DNA of 64,000 nucleotides. It comes from Pseudomonas sp. B21-028 (GTDB lineage Bacteria; Pseudomonadota; Gammaproteobacteria; Pseudomonadales; Pseudomonadaceae). Below, one piece after another: positions 20,390-30,818 of this stretch. Below the pieces are notes generated by a model, which did not search any database, was not told the origin of the DNA, and saw only the letters and a list, made by a program, of their open reading frames with translations. The stretch spans positions 3,720,001-3,784,000 of the forward strand of contig NZ_CP087184.1 in NCBI RefSeq assembly GCF_024749045.1, read 5' to 3'. The stretch's first letter is position 1; each line of letters starts with the position of its first letter. The position numbers and the translations under genes are program-made.

Positions 20390-20897
20390 ACCGTCGCTGC
20401 AAGCACCACCGCCGTTGAGTGAAACATCCCTGGCGCGGCGACTGGTCGAACTGACCCAGGAAGGTCTGCCGCTGCTGGAAGACCCTTGGGCCTGGCTCGC
20501 GGAACAGTTGGGACTGAGCGTGGAATCCACCCTCGACCTGCTCAAACGCCTGCAGGCCGAAGGCGCCATCCGCCGCATCGCTGCCGTTCCCAACCACTAC
20601 CGCCTGGGCTATCGCCATAACGGCATGACCGTCTGGGACGTCGCCGACGCCGACATGCCGCGCCTTGGCTCGCTGCTGGGCGCGCAGCCCTTCGTCAGCC
20701 ACTGCTACCGGCGTCCGCGCAGGCCTGGCTGGCGCTACAACCTGTTCGCCATGGTCCATGGCCGCAGCCGCGCGGAAATCGACAGCTACCGCGACCATCT
20801 GCGCTACCTGCTGGGAGATGCCTGTGCCGCCGACGACATGCTGGTGAGCAGCCGCATCCTGAAGAAAACCGGCCTGCGCCTGACGCCGGTCAGTTAA
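20364..20897 (+). CDS. nirH: Siroheme decarboxylase subunit NirH
   Basis: 177 residues with the NirL-like pattern R-R-I-A-A-V-P-N-H-Y-R-L-G-Y-R-H-N-G-M-T and C-Y-R-R-P-R-R-P-G-W-R-Y-N-L-F-A-M-V-H-G. The start ATG is inside nirG after aggagga. It completes the D-L-G-H set that some organisms carry as fused or fewer proteins; here all four are separate. A REP doublet separates it from nirJ. Confidence 0.92.
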   Translation: MSACISPSEPSLQAPPPLSETSLARRLVELTQEGLPLLEDPWAWLAEQLGLSVESTLDLLKRLQAEGAIRRIAAVPNHYRLGYRHNGMTVWDVADADMPRLGSLLGAQPFVSHCYRRPRRPGWRYNLFAMVHGRSRAEIDSYRDHLRYLLGDACAADDMLVSSRILKKTGLRLTPVS

Positions 20898-20906
20898 ACC
20901 ACAACC

Positions 20907-20999
20907 CTGTAGGAGCAAAGCTTGCTCGCGATGGCGGTGGAACAGCCAATAGCAGTCGACTGACTTGCCCCAGTCGCGAGCAAGCTTTGCTTCCACAGG
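20907..20999. repeat. REPIN-like inverted repeat
   Basis: Imperfect REP pair: tgtaggagcaaagcttgctc and its inverse gagcaagctttgcttccaca in the 153 bp nirH-nirJ gap. Its sequence type resembles the copy at 6057. Confidence 0.75.
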
Positions 21000-21050
21000 T
21001 TTGTGCACTGAGCCCATAGATCGAGAACTCGTGTATCGGAAGGAGCGACC

Positions 21051-22232
21051 ATGTTGAGGATCAGCCACTATCTGCGCGCCCTGGCCGGCCAGTGCCCCGC
21101 CCCACGCACCGCACCCGCGGGCAGCAGCCGGGCGCCGGTGGTGATCTGGAACCTGCTCAGGCGCTGCAACCTGACCTGCAAGCACTGCTACGCCACCTCG
21201 GCCGACAGCGTGTTTCGCGACGAGCTGGACACTGCCGCCGCGCTCAAGGTTATCAACGACCTGCATGACGCCGGTGTGCGCGTACTGATCCTCTCCGGCG
21301 GCGAACCCCTGTTGCGCGAGGACCTGTTCCAGCTCAGCGCCCATGCCCGCGACAAAGGCTTCTTCCTCGCCCTGTCCACCAACGGCACGCTCATCGACCC
21401 GAGCAATATCGAGCAGATCCGCGCCGCGAACTTCGACTACGTCGGCATCAGCATCGACGGCCTGGAAGCGACCCACGATGCCTTCCGCCAGCTCAAAGGC
21501 AGCTTCGCCCGCTCCATGGCCGCCATCCGACTCTGCCGTGAGCGAGGGATCCGGGTCGGACTGCGCACCACCCTGACCCAGCAAAACCATGCCCAACTGC
21601 CCCGGCTCCTGGACCTGATGAATGAGTACGACGTGCAGAAGTTCTATCTGTCGCACCTCAACTACAGCGGCCGGGGCAAGCGCAGCCGCAAGCTCGATGC
21701 CCATCAACAGATGAGTCGCGAAGCCATGACGATGATCTTCGAGCGGGCCTGGAGCGACATCGAACAGGGCCGCGAGAGTGATTTCGTCAGCGGCAACAAT
21801 GACGCCGATGCGATCCTGCTGCTGCAATGGATCGCCCGCCGTCAGCCTCACCACTGCGCCGAACTGGAGCGGATGCTGCGGGCCTGGGGCGGCAATGCCT
21901 CGGGCAGTGGTATCGCCAATATCGACAACACCGGCGAGGTCCACCCCGACACCTACTGGTGGCAGCACTCGGTGGGCAATGTCCGCCAGACGCCGTTCAA
22001 GACCCTCTGGCTGGAGCGCCCCGACGCGCTTCTGCTGAAACTGCGCGAGCATCCGCGAACTGTCGGAGGTCGCTGCGGACAATGTCGCTGGCTGGCGATC
22101 TGCAACGGCAACACCCGCACCCGCGCCTGGGCCAATGGCGACCTGTGGGGCCAGGACCCCGGCTGCCATCTCAGCGACGAGGAAATTGGCCTGGATGCGA
22201 TCCCCAGCGTGGCGATGCCTTGCACCCGATAA
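21051..22232 (+). CDS. nirJ: Radical SAM heme d1 biosynthesis protein NirJ
   Basis: 393 residues. The radical SAM 4Fe-4S motif is C39-N-L-T-C43-K-H-C46. The SAM-binding [11 protein letters not shown] follows, and a C-terminal SPASM-like cysteine cluster ([10 protein letters not shown] ... D-P-G-C) binds a second cluster. NirJ removes the propionate side chains and helps form the d1 keto groups on didecarboxysiroheme. AAGGAG lies before the ATG. It follows the nirH gene after a REP palindrome. Confidence 0.95.
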   Translation: MLRISHYLRALAGQCPAPRTAPAGSSRAPVVIWNLLRRCNLTCKHCYATSADSVFRDELDTAAALKVINDLHDAGVRVLILSGGEPLLREDLFQLSAHARDKGFFLALSTNGTLIDPSNIEQIRAANFDYVGISIDGLEATHDAFRQLKGSFARSMAAIRLCRERGIRVGLRTTLTQQNHAQLPRLLDLMNEYDVQKFYLSHLNYSGRGKRSRKLDAHQQMSREAMTMIFERAWSDIEQGRESDFVSGNNDADAILLLQWIARRQPHHCAELERMLRAWGGNASGSGIANIDNTGEVHPDTYWWQHSVGNVRQTPFKTLWLERPDALLLKLREHPRTVGGRCGQCRWLAICNGNTRTRAWANGDLWGQDPGCHLSDEEIGLDAIPSVAMPCTR

Positions 22233-22257
22233 CTTGAGTCCGAACCAAGGAAACCCC

Positions 22258-23097
22258 ATGCCCGTCCCCCTCGTTCTACCCGCGGCGTTGCAATCCCCCT
22301 TCAGACCGGGCGAAGTCGCTCTGGTCGGCGCCGGCCCCGGTGACCCTGGCCTGTTGACGCTGCGCGCCTGGAGCCTGTTGATGCAGGCCGATGCGGTGGT
22401 TTACGACCGCCTGATCAGCCCACAATTGCTGAGCCTGATCCCATTGCCGTGCGCCCGGCATTATGTCGGCAAGGCGGCTGGCTGCCACAGCCTGCCCCAA
22501 CCGCAAATCAATGAGCTGCTCGCCGATCTCGCCGACCAGGGCCAACGGGTGGTCCGGCTCAAGGGTGGCGATCCGTTCATTTTCGGCCGTGGCGCCGAGG
22601 AACTGGAATACCTGCTGGCCCGTGGCATCGATTGCCAGGTGATACCCGGCATCACCGCCGCGTCCGGTTGCAGTGCCTACGCCGGCATCCCGCTGACCCA
22701 TCGCGACCTGGTCAACTCCTGTCGCTTCATCACCGGCCATCTGCAACGCGAAGGCGACCTGGACCTGCCGTGGCAAAGCCTGGCGGAGGCCAGCCAGACC
22801 CTGGTGTTCTATATGGGGCTGTCGAACCTGGGCACCATTGCCGCGCGGTTGATGGAGGCCGGCCTGGCAGCCGACACCCCGGCGGCACTGGTCAGCAACG
22901 GCACCCGCCCCGACCAGCAAGTGCTGCGCGGCACCCTCGCGCAACTGCCGGAGTTGGCAAGGCGTTGCGCCGAAGGCCTGCCGACCCTGACGGTGATCGG
23001 CCAGGTGGTCGGGCTGTTCGCCCAGCAACCGCTGCATCATCCGGCGCGCCTGCTGCCCCTACCCACCCGGCCTCAATTGTCGAAGGTGGCGCCATGA
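22258..23097 (+). CDS. nirE: Uroporphyrinogen-III C-methyltransferase NirE
   Basis: 279 residues from the ATG at 22258, preceded by AAGGAAA. Methylase motifs are [15 protein letters not shown] (SAM binding), [23 protein letters not shown], and [12 protein letters not shown]. It makes precorrin-2 from uroporphyrinogen III, the first dedicated step to heme d1. It lacks the CysG dehydrogenase domain. It overlaps nirN by 4 bases. Confidence 0.95.
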   Translation: MPVPLVLPAALQSPFRPGEVALVGAGPGDPGLLTLRAWSLLMQADAVVYDRLISPQLLSLIPLPCARHYVGKAAGCHSLPQPQINELLADLADQGQRVVRLKGGDPFIFGRGAEELEYLLARGIDCQVIPGITAASGCSAYAGIPLTHRDLVNSCRFITGHLQREGDLDLPWQSLAEASQTLVFYMGLSNLGTIAARLMEAGLAADTPAALVSNGTRPDQQVLRGTLAQLPELARRCAEGLPTLTVIGQVVGLFAQQPLHHPARLLPLPTRPQLSKVAP

Positions 23098-24590
23098 GGT
23101 GCTGGTGGCTGACATCATTGCTGTGGATCAGCGCGGCCCACGGCAGCGTGAGCGGCGGGCCGGACCGGGAACAGGCCGAGCGCGATTACCAGCAGCACTG
23201 CCAACAATGCCATGGCGTCAATCGCATCGGCGGCGCCGGGCCCGCGCTATTGCCCCAGAGCCTGAGCCGGATCAAACCCGACGAAATCCGCCAGGTGATC
23301 GAGAACGGTCGCCCGGCGAGCCAGATGGCGGCGTTCGGCGCGGTGCTCGAACCCGCGCGGATCGACAGCCTGACCCATTACCTCCAGCGTCCGCCCGCCG
23401 TCGAGCCGACCTGGAGCGAAGAGGACATCCGCCACAGCCACCGCATGCTGGCGGATGTCGCAACCCTTTCCGACAAGCCCCAGCACAACGCCGATCCGTT
23501 GAACCTGTTCGTGGTGGTGGAAGCCGGCGATCATCATGTCGACATCGTCGATGGCGATCGCTTCGAAGTGCTGGCCCGCTTCGCCTCACATTTTGCCGTG
23601 CATGGCGGGCCGAAGTTTTCCCCTGACGGGCGCTTCGTCTACCTGGCGTCCCGGGACGGCTGGATCAGCCTGTATGACCTGCACAATCTCAAGCTGATCG
23701 CCGAGGTGCGCGCCGGGCTCAATACCCGCAATCTGGCGGTGAGCAAGGACGGTCGCTGGGTGCTGGTGGGCAATTACCTGCCCGGCAATCTCGCGGTGCT
23801 GGATGCCCGGGACCTGTCGCTGGTGAAGATGATCGAGACGGTGGGCCGCGATGGCCAGGCTTCGCGGGTCAGCGCGGTCTACACTGCCCCGCCGCGCAAC
23901 AGTTTCATCGTCGCCTTGAAGGATGTGAAGGAAGTCTGGGAGCTGTCCACCGGTCCGAAGCCGGACTTCGTGCCAAGGCGCATCGAGGTCCAGGACCAAC
24001 TGGATGATTTTTCCTTCTCGCCCGATTACCGCCAGTTGCTCGCCACCTCCCGCCAGGCCCAGGGCGGACAGGTGATCGACCTGGACTCCGGCCGGGTGGT
24101 GACCGACATCGCCTTGCCGGGGATGCCTCATCTGGGCTCGGGCACCTATTGGAAACGCGACGGGCGCTGGCTGTTCGCGACGCCCAATATCAGCAAGGGA
24201 CTGGTGTCGGTGATCGACCTCGACACCTGGAAAGTCATCAAGCAGATTCCGACCCTGGGACCGGGGTTCTTCCTGCGCAGCCATGCCAATTCCCGCTACG
24301 CCTGGACCGACGTATTTTTCGCCCAGGGCAACGATGCCATTCACCTGATCGACAAACAGACCCTGGAAATCGCCCGCACCCTGCGCCCCATGCCCGGCAA
24401 GACCGCCGCCCACGTCGAGTTCACCCGTGACGGCCGTCATCTGCTGCTGAGCATCTGGGACACCGACGGTGCGCTGATCGTGTATGACAGCAATACACTC
24501 GAGGAAATCAAGCGCCTGCCCATGAACAAGCCTTCGGGCAAGTACAACGTCGGCAACAAGATCGAGTTTGTCGAAGGGACATCCCACTGA
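23094..24590 (+). CDS. nirN: Cytochrome cd1-like heme d1 maturation protein NirN
   Basis: 498 residues from the ATG overlapping the nirE stop. A signal peptide precedes a heme c motif C-Q-Q-C-H-G and then a d1-type propeller ([27 protein letters not shown]). NirN resembles NirS but is not the reductase; it catalyses the last dehydrogenation in heme d1 formation and hands d1 to NirS in the periplasm. It ends the nir operon. Confidence 0.94.
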   Translation: MRCWWLTSLLWISAAHGSVSGGPDREQAERDYQQHCQQCHGVNRIGGAGPALLPQSLSRIKPDEIRQVIENGRPASQMAAFGAVLEPARIDSLTHYLQRPPAVEPTWSEEDIRHSHRMLADVATLSDKPQHNADPLNLFVVVEAGDHHVDIVDGDRFEVLARFASHFAVHGGPKFSPDGRFVYLASRDGWISLYDLHNLKLIAEVRAGLNTRNLAVSKDGRWVLVGNYLPGNLAVLDARDLSLVKMIETVGRDGQASRVSAVYTAPPRNSFIVALKDVKEVWELSTGPKPDFVPRRIEVQDQLDDFSFSPDYRQLLATSRQAQGGQVIDLDSGRVVTDIALPGMPHLGSGTYWKRDGRWLFATPNISKGLVSVIDLDTWKVIKQIPTLGPGFFLRSHANSRYAWTDVFFAQGNDAIHLIDKQTLEIARTLRPMPGKTAAHVEFTRDGRHLLLSIWDTDGALIVYDSNTLEEIKRLPMNKPSGKYNVGNKIEFVEGTSH

Positions 24591-24656
24591 ACAGCGGTAA
24601 ATCGTTAACGAGGGCCCCCCGAGCTCAGCCCGCCTCTATGCTTGCCCCTGCCACCG

Positions 24657-24886
24657 CTATCGCGAGCAGGCTCGCTCCCACAGGTCCGGCGCCCGGCATC
24701 AATACCCCATCCACCGCAAAATCCACTGTGGGAGCGGGCTTGCTCGCGAAGGCGTCGGTCCAGCCTGCCCCTATGTTGCCCCTGCCACCGCTATCGCGGG
24801 CAAGCCCGGCTCCCACAGGGTCCGGCGCTAGGCTTCGATACCGCATCCACCGCAAATCCACTGTGGGAGCGAGCCTGCTCGCGAAG
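24657..24886. repeat. Cluster of four REP palindromes
   Basis: Alternating REP halves (cgcgagcaggctcgctccca, gtgggagcgggcttgctcgc, cgcgggcaagcccggctccc, gtgggagcgagcctgctcgc) form two REP doublets with a shared interspacer. They fill most of the 328 bp gap between nirN and the convergent sialidase-like gene. Nothing else is seen in that gap. Confidence 0.8.
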
Positions 24887-24918
24887 CGCCAGACAGACAA
24901 CGCCGATCAGCCATTCAT

Positions 24919-26385
24919 TCAGTGCAACCCATAGGAATAAAGCCCGCCATCATTATTGTCGTACCAATTGCCGTTGCCCCAGATCACCCGGTCCTGAGCC
25001 GGCTGAAACCCGACAACGCCCAGGTAACCATCAATGTCCAGGCGCTTCCAGGACTGGCCCCAGTCGTTGGAATAGAACACCCCGTCGGCCGAAATGGTCG
25101 CGTCCGACCACCAGTAGAGCCAGCGCGGCGGGTGGTGTCTGCTGGAGGTGTTGATCAGCAAGCTGTTTTGCCCGACCCAGAAATTCTCCTCGCGCACCCG
25201 GCTCTCCGAGGCCAGGGGTGCAAACGCGCTGGGCAGCTCGCTCAAGGTGCGCCAGGTCAGCGCGCGGGTGTCCAGTTCGGCGATGAGGTCGCGGCCACGG
25301 TTGCCCTGGTCGATCAGTCCGACGACCCGTCCGCTGTCGTTCTGGATCAGCTTGCTGATAAACAGATTGTCTTCACGCCGCAGCTCCACTACTCGCCACT
25401 CCCCCGCTTCACGCTGCAAACGGGCGCGGGTGGTCAGGTTGAACGCGAGGTTGTTGCCGACACCATCGGGATTGCTGGCCCAAAAGCGCTGGGACACCCA
25501 GATGAAGGCATGCTGGGCATCCAGTTGCAGGACATTGGTTCGCACATCCCCTTGCTCGCCCAGGTCGGTGTGCCATTGAGTAATATCGGGGTGTTTTTCC
25601 TGCACTGACTCAGCGGACACCAGCAACGACTCGGACGCCATGACCGGTGTGCTGCTCATGCCACGATCGGCAGAGTAGAAGACCCCGGTGGGAACGGCTC
25701 CCGGGGTCGCCTCGCCGCCGAAGTCATCCGCCGTGGCCGGCCGGCCCCAGGCCCAGACTTCGTCAGCGCCGTGAAAATATGGCTTCAGGCTCCAGGCCAA
25801 CTGGTCGGCACCGGCAAACCAGCCTTTGCTCAACCAGGTCCAGCGCTTGCCTTGATCGTCGCTGCGCAAGACCACGGTCTGGTTGATGTCGTCGCCACTG
25901 GCACTTTCAGGCCGGTCAAGACCGGTCAGCAGGAATACACTGGCGCCGTCCGGACTGGCGACCAGGCAAGCCGCGCCACTGACGTGAGCCACCAGTTGGA
26001 ACTGCCCCTGGGCATCCAGGCGTGAAATGAAGGAGGTTTCCTCTTCACGGACGATGAGGTTGGCGTAAAACCCCTCCGGCTCTGGCGCTTTCGGTCTGCC
26101 ATAGACCACGGTGTCCAGGTTCACCACCTCGGCACCGGGGTTCAACTGGCTGGCATCACCATCCAGGCGTCCGACCAGCCAGGTACCTTGCGCGGTCACG
26201 ACGACGCCCGTGCAATACTGGGTCATCGCTCGCAGCCGGGTATCCTTCACCGATCCGAGCTGTTGCTGGTCTGGACTGGCACCGCCCCACTCCAGCTTGG
26301 CGCTGGTCAGCATCCACATGTACCACAGCCCGGCGGCGCCCAACAGCGCGGCAAACAGAGTGACGAACAGTTTTGATCGAGGCAT
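24919..26385 (-). CDS. Membrane-anchored sialidase/BNR-like protein of unknown function
   Basis: With the ATG at 26383-26385 (M-P-R-S-K-L) the protein has 488 residues; in-frame starts up to 51 bases upstream cannot be excluded. An N-terminal hydrophobic segment (L-F-V-T-L-F-A-A-L-L-G-A-A-G-L-W-Y-M-W) acts as signal anchor. The rest shows Asp-box-like turns (S-D-D-Q-G-K-R-W-T-W, S-A-D-R-G, S-N-D-W-G-Q-S-W-K-R) typical of BNR/sialidase-type propellers. Such proteins bind or hydrolyse glycans or act as assembly factors. No catalytic arginine triad can be assigned by eye. The gene stands alone, convergent with nirN and divergent from uvrA. Confidence 0.65.
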   Translation of the reverse strand: MPRSKLFVTLFAALLGAAGLWYMWMLTSAKLEWGGASPDQQQLGSVKDTRLRAMTQYCTGVVVTAQGTWLVGRLDGDASQLNPGAEVVNLDTVVYGRPKAPEPEGFYANLIVREEETSFISRLDAQGQFQLVAHVSGAACLVASPDGASVFLLTGLDRPESASGDDINQTVVLRSDDQGKRWTWLSKGWFAGADQLAWSLKPYFHGADEVWAWGRPATADDFGGEATPGAVPTGVFYSADRGMSSTPVMASESLLVSAESVQEKHPDITQWHTDLGEQGDVRTNVLQLDAQHAFIWVSQRFWASNPDGVGNNLAFNLTTRARLQREAGEWRVVELRREDNLFISKLIQNDSGRVVGLIDQGNRGRDLIAELDTRALTWRTLSELPSAFAPLASESRVREENFWVGQNSLLINTSSRHHPPRWLYWWSDATISADGVFYSNDWGQSWKRLDIDGYLGVVGFQPAQDRVIWGNGNWYDNNDGGLYSYGLH

Positions 26386-26588
26386 GAAAGGTCCATATCC
26401 ATCGGAAAAATGAGAAGCTTTTCTCATTTCTTTCAACGCCAGTAAATTTTTATCGCACGAAAACCGCTAAAGCCTGTCGCATGATTTCATCGCTGTGACT
26501 CAGGCTGCATTTTGCATTTGCCGAGCGATGCAGTTTCGCCGCGCAGCCTCAACGGGTTAAGGTCGCACTGAACTACAAGGAACACCCG

Positions 26589-29246
26589 ATGCCCCCACGC
26601 GTCAGCCTGGACAGCTCTGCCCCACCGCCCGAGTACAGCGGTTTCGTCCGGGTGCGTGGCGCCCGCGAACACAATCTCAAGAACATTGATGTCGATATCC
26701 CCCGCGATGCCCTGGTGGTGTTTACCGGCGTGTCGGGATCCGGAAAGTCGTCGCTGGCCTTCTCGACGATCTACGCCGAAGCCCAGCGCCGCTATTTCGA
26801 ATCCGTCGCGCCGTATGCGCGACGTCTGATCGACCAGGTGGGCGTGCCGGACGTGGGCAGCATCGAAGGGCTGCCGCCGGCGGTGGCTTTGCAGCAGCAA
26901 CGCGGCACGCCCAGTGCGCGATCCTCGGTGGGCAGCGTCACCACCTTGTCGAGCCTGATTCGCATGTTGTACTCCCGGGCGGGCAGCTATCCGGCCGACC
27001 AGCCGATGCTTTATGCCGAGGACTTCTCGCCCAATACGCCACAGGGCGCGTGTCCGCAATGCCATGGCCTGGGCCGGGTCTACGAAGTGACCGAGGAGTC
27101 CATGGTGCCGGACCCTTCGCTGACCATCCGCGAGCGCGCCGTCGCGGCCTGGCCGATGGCCTGGCAGGGCCAGAACCTGCGGGATATCCTGGTGACCCTG
27201 GGCTATGACGTCGATATCCCGTGGCGCGACTTGCCGAAAAAGCAGCGCGACTGGATCCTCTTCACCGAAGAAACACCCACCGTCCCTGTGTACGCCGGGC
27301 TGACGCCGGCCCAGACCCGCGCCGCTCTCAAGCGCAAACTCGAACCCAGTTACCAGGGCACGTTCAGTGGCGCCCGGCGCTACCTGCTGCACACCTTCAT
27401 GCAATCGCAAAGCGCGCAGATGCGCAAACGCGTGGCGCAGTACATGCGCGCCAGTGCCTGCCCCGAATGCGCGGGCAAACGTCTCAAGCGCGAGGCGCTG
27501 ACCGTGACGTTTGCCGGCCTGGACATCGCCGAGCTGTCGCATCTTTCCCTGTTGGAACTGGCCGATGTGCTCAAGGGTGTCACGGCTCCGGATTATCTGG
27601 AGCAACCCGAAGAATCGACCGGGGTCCTCACCCACCGGCAAACCAGAGAGGCTCGCGAGCAACGTGCCGCCAGGGGTGACAACCCCCACGCAGGCGGGCC
27701 GGACGCACGCCATACGCCCAACCTGTCGCTGGAAAAACGCTTGGCCGCCCAGCGCATTGCCGCCGAACTGCTGGAGCGGATCGTCACCCTGATCGACCTC
27801 GGCCTGGGCTATCTGGCCCTGGAGCGCAGCACCCCGACGCTGTCCTCCGGCGAGCTGCAACGCCTGCGCCTGGCGACCCAGCTCAACTCCCAACTGTTCG
27901 GGGTGATCTATGTGCTGGACGAACCTTCCGCCGGCCTGCACCCTGCCGACAGCGAAGCCCTGTTCGACGCCCTGCAACGCCTCAAGGCCGCGGGTAATTC
28001 GGTGTTCGTGGTCGAACACGACCTGGACACCATGCGCCGCGCCGACTGGCTGATCGACGTGGGCCCGGATGCCGGCGAACAAGGTGGCAAGATTCTCTAC
28101 AGTGGCCCGCCTGGCGGTCTTGCCCAAGTGCCGGAATCGCGAACCCGCGCTTATCTCTTTGCCGAACAGACTCTTGCCCCGCGCAGCTCGCGAACACCCG
28201 CCGACTGGCTGCGCCTGGAGGGCATCACCCGCAACAATCTCGACAATCTGAGCGTTGCTTTTCCCCTCGGCTGCTTCACGGCCGTGACCGGCATTTCCGG
28301 CTCCGGTAAATCCAGCCTGGTCAGCCAGGCCCTGCTGGACCTGGTGGGCACCCACCTGGGCCTGGCCAGCCACGACCCCGAACCGGATGAGGCAAGCCTG
28401 GAAGACGAACCCGAACAGACCAGCGACGGACGTGTCGCCGGCGGGCTCGACACCATCAAGCGCCTGGTCCGGGTGGACCAGAAACCCATCGGCCGTACAC
28501 CGCGTTCCAACCTCGCCACCTACACCGGGTTGTTCGACCACGTGCGCAAGTTGTTTGCCGCAACGCAGCAGGCCCGCGAACAGGGATTCGATGCCGGGAG
28601 GTTTTCCTTCAACGTCGCCAAGGGCCGTTGCGAAACCTGTGAAGGCGAAGGCTTCGTCAGTGTCGAGTTGTTGTTCATGCCCAGCGTATATGCCCCCTGC
28701 CCGACCTGCCATGGTGCGCGCTACAACCCACAGACGCTGACCGTGAACTGGCAGGGACTGAACATCGCGCAGGTGTTGCAATTGACCGTCAACCAGGCGC
28801 TCGAGGCATTTGCCGGACAAGCGGCGCCACGACGTGCATTGCAGGTCCTGCAGGATATCGGATTAGGCTACCTGCGCCTGGGTCAACCGGCCACGGAGCT
28901 GTCCGGCGGCGAGGCCCAGCGCATCAAGCTGGCGACGGAACTGCAGCGTAAAGCCCGAGGGGCGACGTTGTATGTATTGGATGAACCAACCAATGGCTTG
29001 CACCCCCAAGATGTCGATCGCCTGCTCGTGCAGTTGAATCGCCTAGCGGATGACGGCCACACGGTGGTCGTGGTGGAGCACGATATGCGGGTGGTGGCGC
29101 AAAGCGACTGGGTCATCGATATCGGTCCGGGAGCAGGTTCCCAGGGAGGAAAAGTAGTGGCTTGCGGAACGCCGGGCCAGGTGGCCGACTGTGCGCAAAG
29201 TCGAACGGCAGGGTTCCTGAAAAGTGCGCTGCAGCGTGAACATTAA
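26589..29246 (+). CDS. Class II UvrA-like excinuclease ATPase
   Basis: 885 residues with two ABC ATPase halves. Walker A motifs are [10 protein letters not shown] near residue 47 and [10 protein letters not shown] near residue 565. ABC signatures are L-S-S-G-E-L-Q-R and L-S-G-G-E-A-Q-R. Zinc-ribbon cysteines appear in C-P-Q-C, C-P-E-C, C-E-T-C and C-P-T-C. It is shorter than housekeeping UvrA (about 940), with the region after the first Walker A condensed, as in UvrA2 proteins that lack the usual UvrB-binding domain. UvrA2 proteins are linked to tolerance of DNA-damaging agents and sometimes sit in antibiotic clusters. It ends 130 bp before pcoR on the same strand. Confidence 0.88.
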   Translation: MPPRVSLDSSAPPPEYSGFVRVRGAREHNLKNIDVDIPRDALVVFTGVSGSGKSSLAFSTIYAEAQRRYFESVAPYARRLIDQVGVPDVGSIEGLPPAVALQQQRGTPSARSSVGSVTTLSSLIRMLYSRAGSYPADQPMLYAEDFSPNTPQGACPQCHGLGRVYEVTEESMVPDPSLTIRERAVAAWPMAWQGQNLRDILVTLGYDVDIPWRDLPKKQRDWILFTEETPTVPVYAGLTPAQTRAALKRKLEPSYQGTFSGARRYLLHTFMQSQSAQMRKRVAQYMRASACPECAGKRLKREALTVTFAGLDIAELSHLSLLELADVLKGVTAPDYLEQPEESTGVLTHRQTREAREQRAARGDNPHAGGPDARHTPNLSLEKRLAAQRIAAELLERIVTLIDLGLGYLALERSTPTLSSGELQRLRLATQLNSQLFGVIYVLDEPSAGLHPADSEALFDALQRLKAAGNSVFVVEHDLDTMRRADWLIDVGPDAGEQGGKILYSGPPGGLAQVPESRTRAYLFAEQTLAPRSSRTPADWLRLEGITRNNLDNLSVAFPLGCFTAVTGISGSGKSSLVSQALLDLVGTHLGLASHDPEPDEASLEDEPEQTSDGRVAGGLDTIKRLVRVDQKPIGRTPRSNLATYTGLFDHVRKLFAATQQAREQGFDAGRFSFNVAKGRCETCEGEGFVSVELLFMPSVYAPCPTCHGARYNPQTLTVNWQGLNIAQVLQLTVNQALEAFAGQAAPRRALQVLQDIGLGYLRLGQPATELSGGEAQRIKLATELQRKARGATLYVLDEPTNGLHPQDVDRLLVQLNRLADDGHTVVVVEHDMRVVAQSDWVIDIGPGAGSQGGKVVACGTPGQVADCAQSRTAGFLKSALQREH

Positions 29247-29376
29247 GCTTTTTTAATGCCACTGGCTGTGTCGGAAAAGCTGTCTATACTGCGTTCCAGT
29301 TAATCGTTTCAGTACGTGTAGTTTAACTAGCGGTCTCGCTGCCCACGGTGTGAGACCGTACTTGCCAGGAGGCACA

Positions 29377-30111
29377 ATGGCATCATTCAAGCCCATTTCA
29401 AGCCATCTGTTCAATTTGATCCAGGAAGTGGAGAACAACATCTCGGGTGTGAGCGAAGAGGAGTACACCGAGATACTGGGGTGGATATTCTCCAAACTGG
29501 GGATTGACAAGTTCGCTTACGTCCATCTTGAACCTACGCCGCTCAACAGCTCCAAGATTTCCATCTACAGCAACTATCCATCCGAATGGGTGGATACCTA
29601 CCGCAAGAACTCACTCTACAAATCAGATCCGGTCATGGCCAACACGGCCATCACGGCAACACCTTTTTTCTGGAATGAAATACCGGCGGAACTAGACAAC
29701 AATCCCGAGATATTCGACCAGTCAGCCTCCTACGGCATCAAACAGGGTTACACCGTTCCCATCCATGAACCCGGTCGGGCATTCGGTTCACTTCACCTGT
29801 CTTCAGAAGAGAATGATCCCGACTTCCCCCTCATCGTCCGCTCGAATCTGTTCATCATCAAAACCCTCAGCGTCATCGCCAATCAATATCGGCCCGTGAC
29901 AACCAGCATTGAAAGCAACTTGAAACTATCGCCCAGGGAAATTGAATTCCTGCGCTGGCTCGCGTTGGGAAAAAACTACAAGGAGATCGGCCTGATCATG
30001 AATATCACCGAGCGAACGGTGAAGTTTCACGCCAAGCAGATGACCGAAAAAATGGATTGCACCAATGTCAAGCAAGCTATGATCAAAGCGGTGCAACTGA
30101 ACTTCGTTTGA
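29377..30111 (+). CDS. pcoR: LuxR-type acyl-homoserine-lactone receptor (PcoR-like)
   Basis: The ATG at 29377 follows a strong AGGAGG and gives 244 residues. The autoinducer-binding domain (about residues 15-160) carries the conserved W-x3-Y...D...W set (E-W-V-D-T-Y, K-S-D-P, F-F-W-N-E) with exactly the spacing of TraR W57, Y61, D70 and W85. A LuxR helix-turn-helix follows (L-S-P-R-E-I-E-F-L-R-W, I-T-E-R-T-V-K-F-H-A). It is a cytoplasmic receptor for the signal made by the neighbouring PcoI-type synthase. Gene order pcoR-lysE-pcoI-rfiA matches the P. corrugata quorum-sensing locus as I recall it. Confidence 0.9.
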   Translation: MASFKPISSHLFNLIQEVENNISGVSEEEYTEILGWIFSKLGIDKFAYVHLEPTPLNSSKISIYSNYPSEWVDTYRKNSLYKSDPVMANTAITATPFFWNEIPAELDNNPEIFDQSASYGIKQGYTVPIHEPGRAFGSLHLSSEENDPDFPLIVRSNLFIIKTLSVIANQYRPVTTSIESNLKLSPREIEFLRWLALGKNYKEIGLIMNITERTVKFHAKQMTEKMDCTNVKQAMIKAVQLNFV

Positions 30112-30194
30112 CCCCTTTCCTCTATACCTCTCCCCTCTGGCGACGATCTTATCGAGATCCGACGCCATACCTGGCATTACCGCAGTTACGCCCC

Positions 30195-30806
30195 TCAGGC
30201 GAACACTACTTGTGATGCAATGTTGAAAAGCATGCCGCACGCGAACAAACCAATCACCAGCGAAATGGCCCGACTCAAAAACCGGCCGGAAACGATGGTG
30301 TGGAGTTTACGTCCGCAGAATGCCCCAATCGCGATCCAGACCAGCCCGACCGGAAATATGATAGCCGTGAACAACATCATGAATGGCAAGTAGTCGCTCA
30401 GTGACAAAAACGTTCCGGTCGGCGCAACAAAGGAAACGAAGAACAGCCCTTTCGGATTGGTCAGCGTCGCCACGAACAGGTCAGGCACATTGATGCCTAC
30501 CGAGTCGCCAGGCAGATGGTCTTTTACCGAGAACCAAAGTTTCAGGGAAATATAAAACAAAAAACACACAGCAAAGAACTTTGTCGCAATAACCACCCAG
30601 GAATGCTCAGTCATCAGGAGATCGATGGAAACTCCCCACATCGTCATCTGGATGACATAAGCCAGCCACTCCGCCACGACAAACCTCATGGAGCGAGCGT
30701 TCAGCCCTCTCTTTATTCCGGTTTGCAGCAGCAATGAATTAGTCGGTCCCGGAACCAACAGGACAGTCATCAGTGAAAACGCGATATAAGACATAAGATC
30801 ATCCAT
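30195..30806 (-). CDS. LysE/RhtB-family amino-acid exporter
   Basis: About 203 residues from the ATG at 30804-30806; M-S-Y-I-A-F four codons later is an alternative start. Six hydrophobic segments and the family motif V-P-G-P-T-N near the N-terminus are visible, with T-N-P-K-G-L-F-F-V in the middle. LysE/RhtB proteins export amino acids or homoserine lactones across the inner membrane. It lies between pcoR and pcoI on the opposite strand, convergent with pcoR and divergent from pcoI. The substrate is unknown. Confidence 0.88.
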   Translation of the reverse strand: MDDLMSYIAFSLMTVLLVPGPTNSLLLQTGIKRGLNARSMRFVVAEWLAYVIQMTMWGVSIDLLMTEHSWVVIATKFFAVCFLFYISLKLWFSVKDHLPGDSVGINVPDLFVATLTNPKGLFFVSFVAPTGTFLSLSDYLPFMMLFTAIIFPVGLVWIAIGAFCGRKLHTIVSGRFLSRAISLVIGLFACGMLFNIASQVVFA

Positions 30807-30818
30807 GCCAGGAGCCAC

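Noticed and set aside
26487..28820. A 777-codon minus-strand frame opposite the UvrA-like gene
   Set aside because: Mirror frame of a gene that has two Walker A motifs, ABC signatures and zinc ribbons; no ribosome site or family match.
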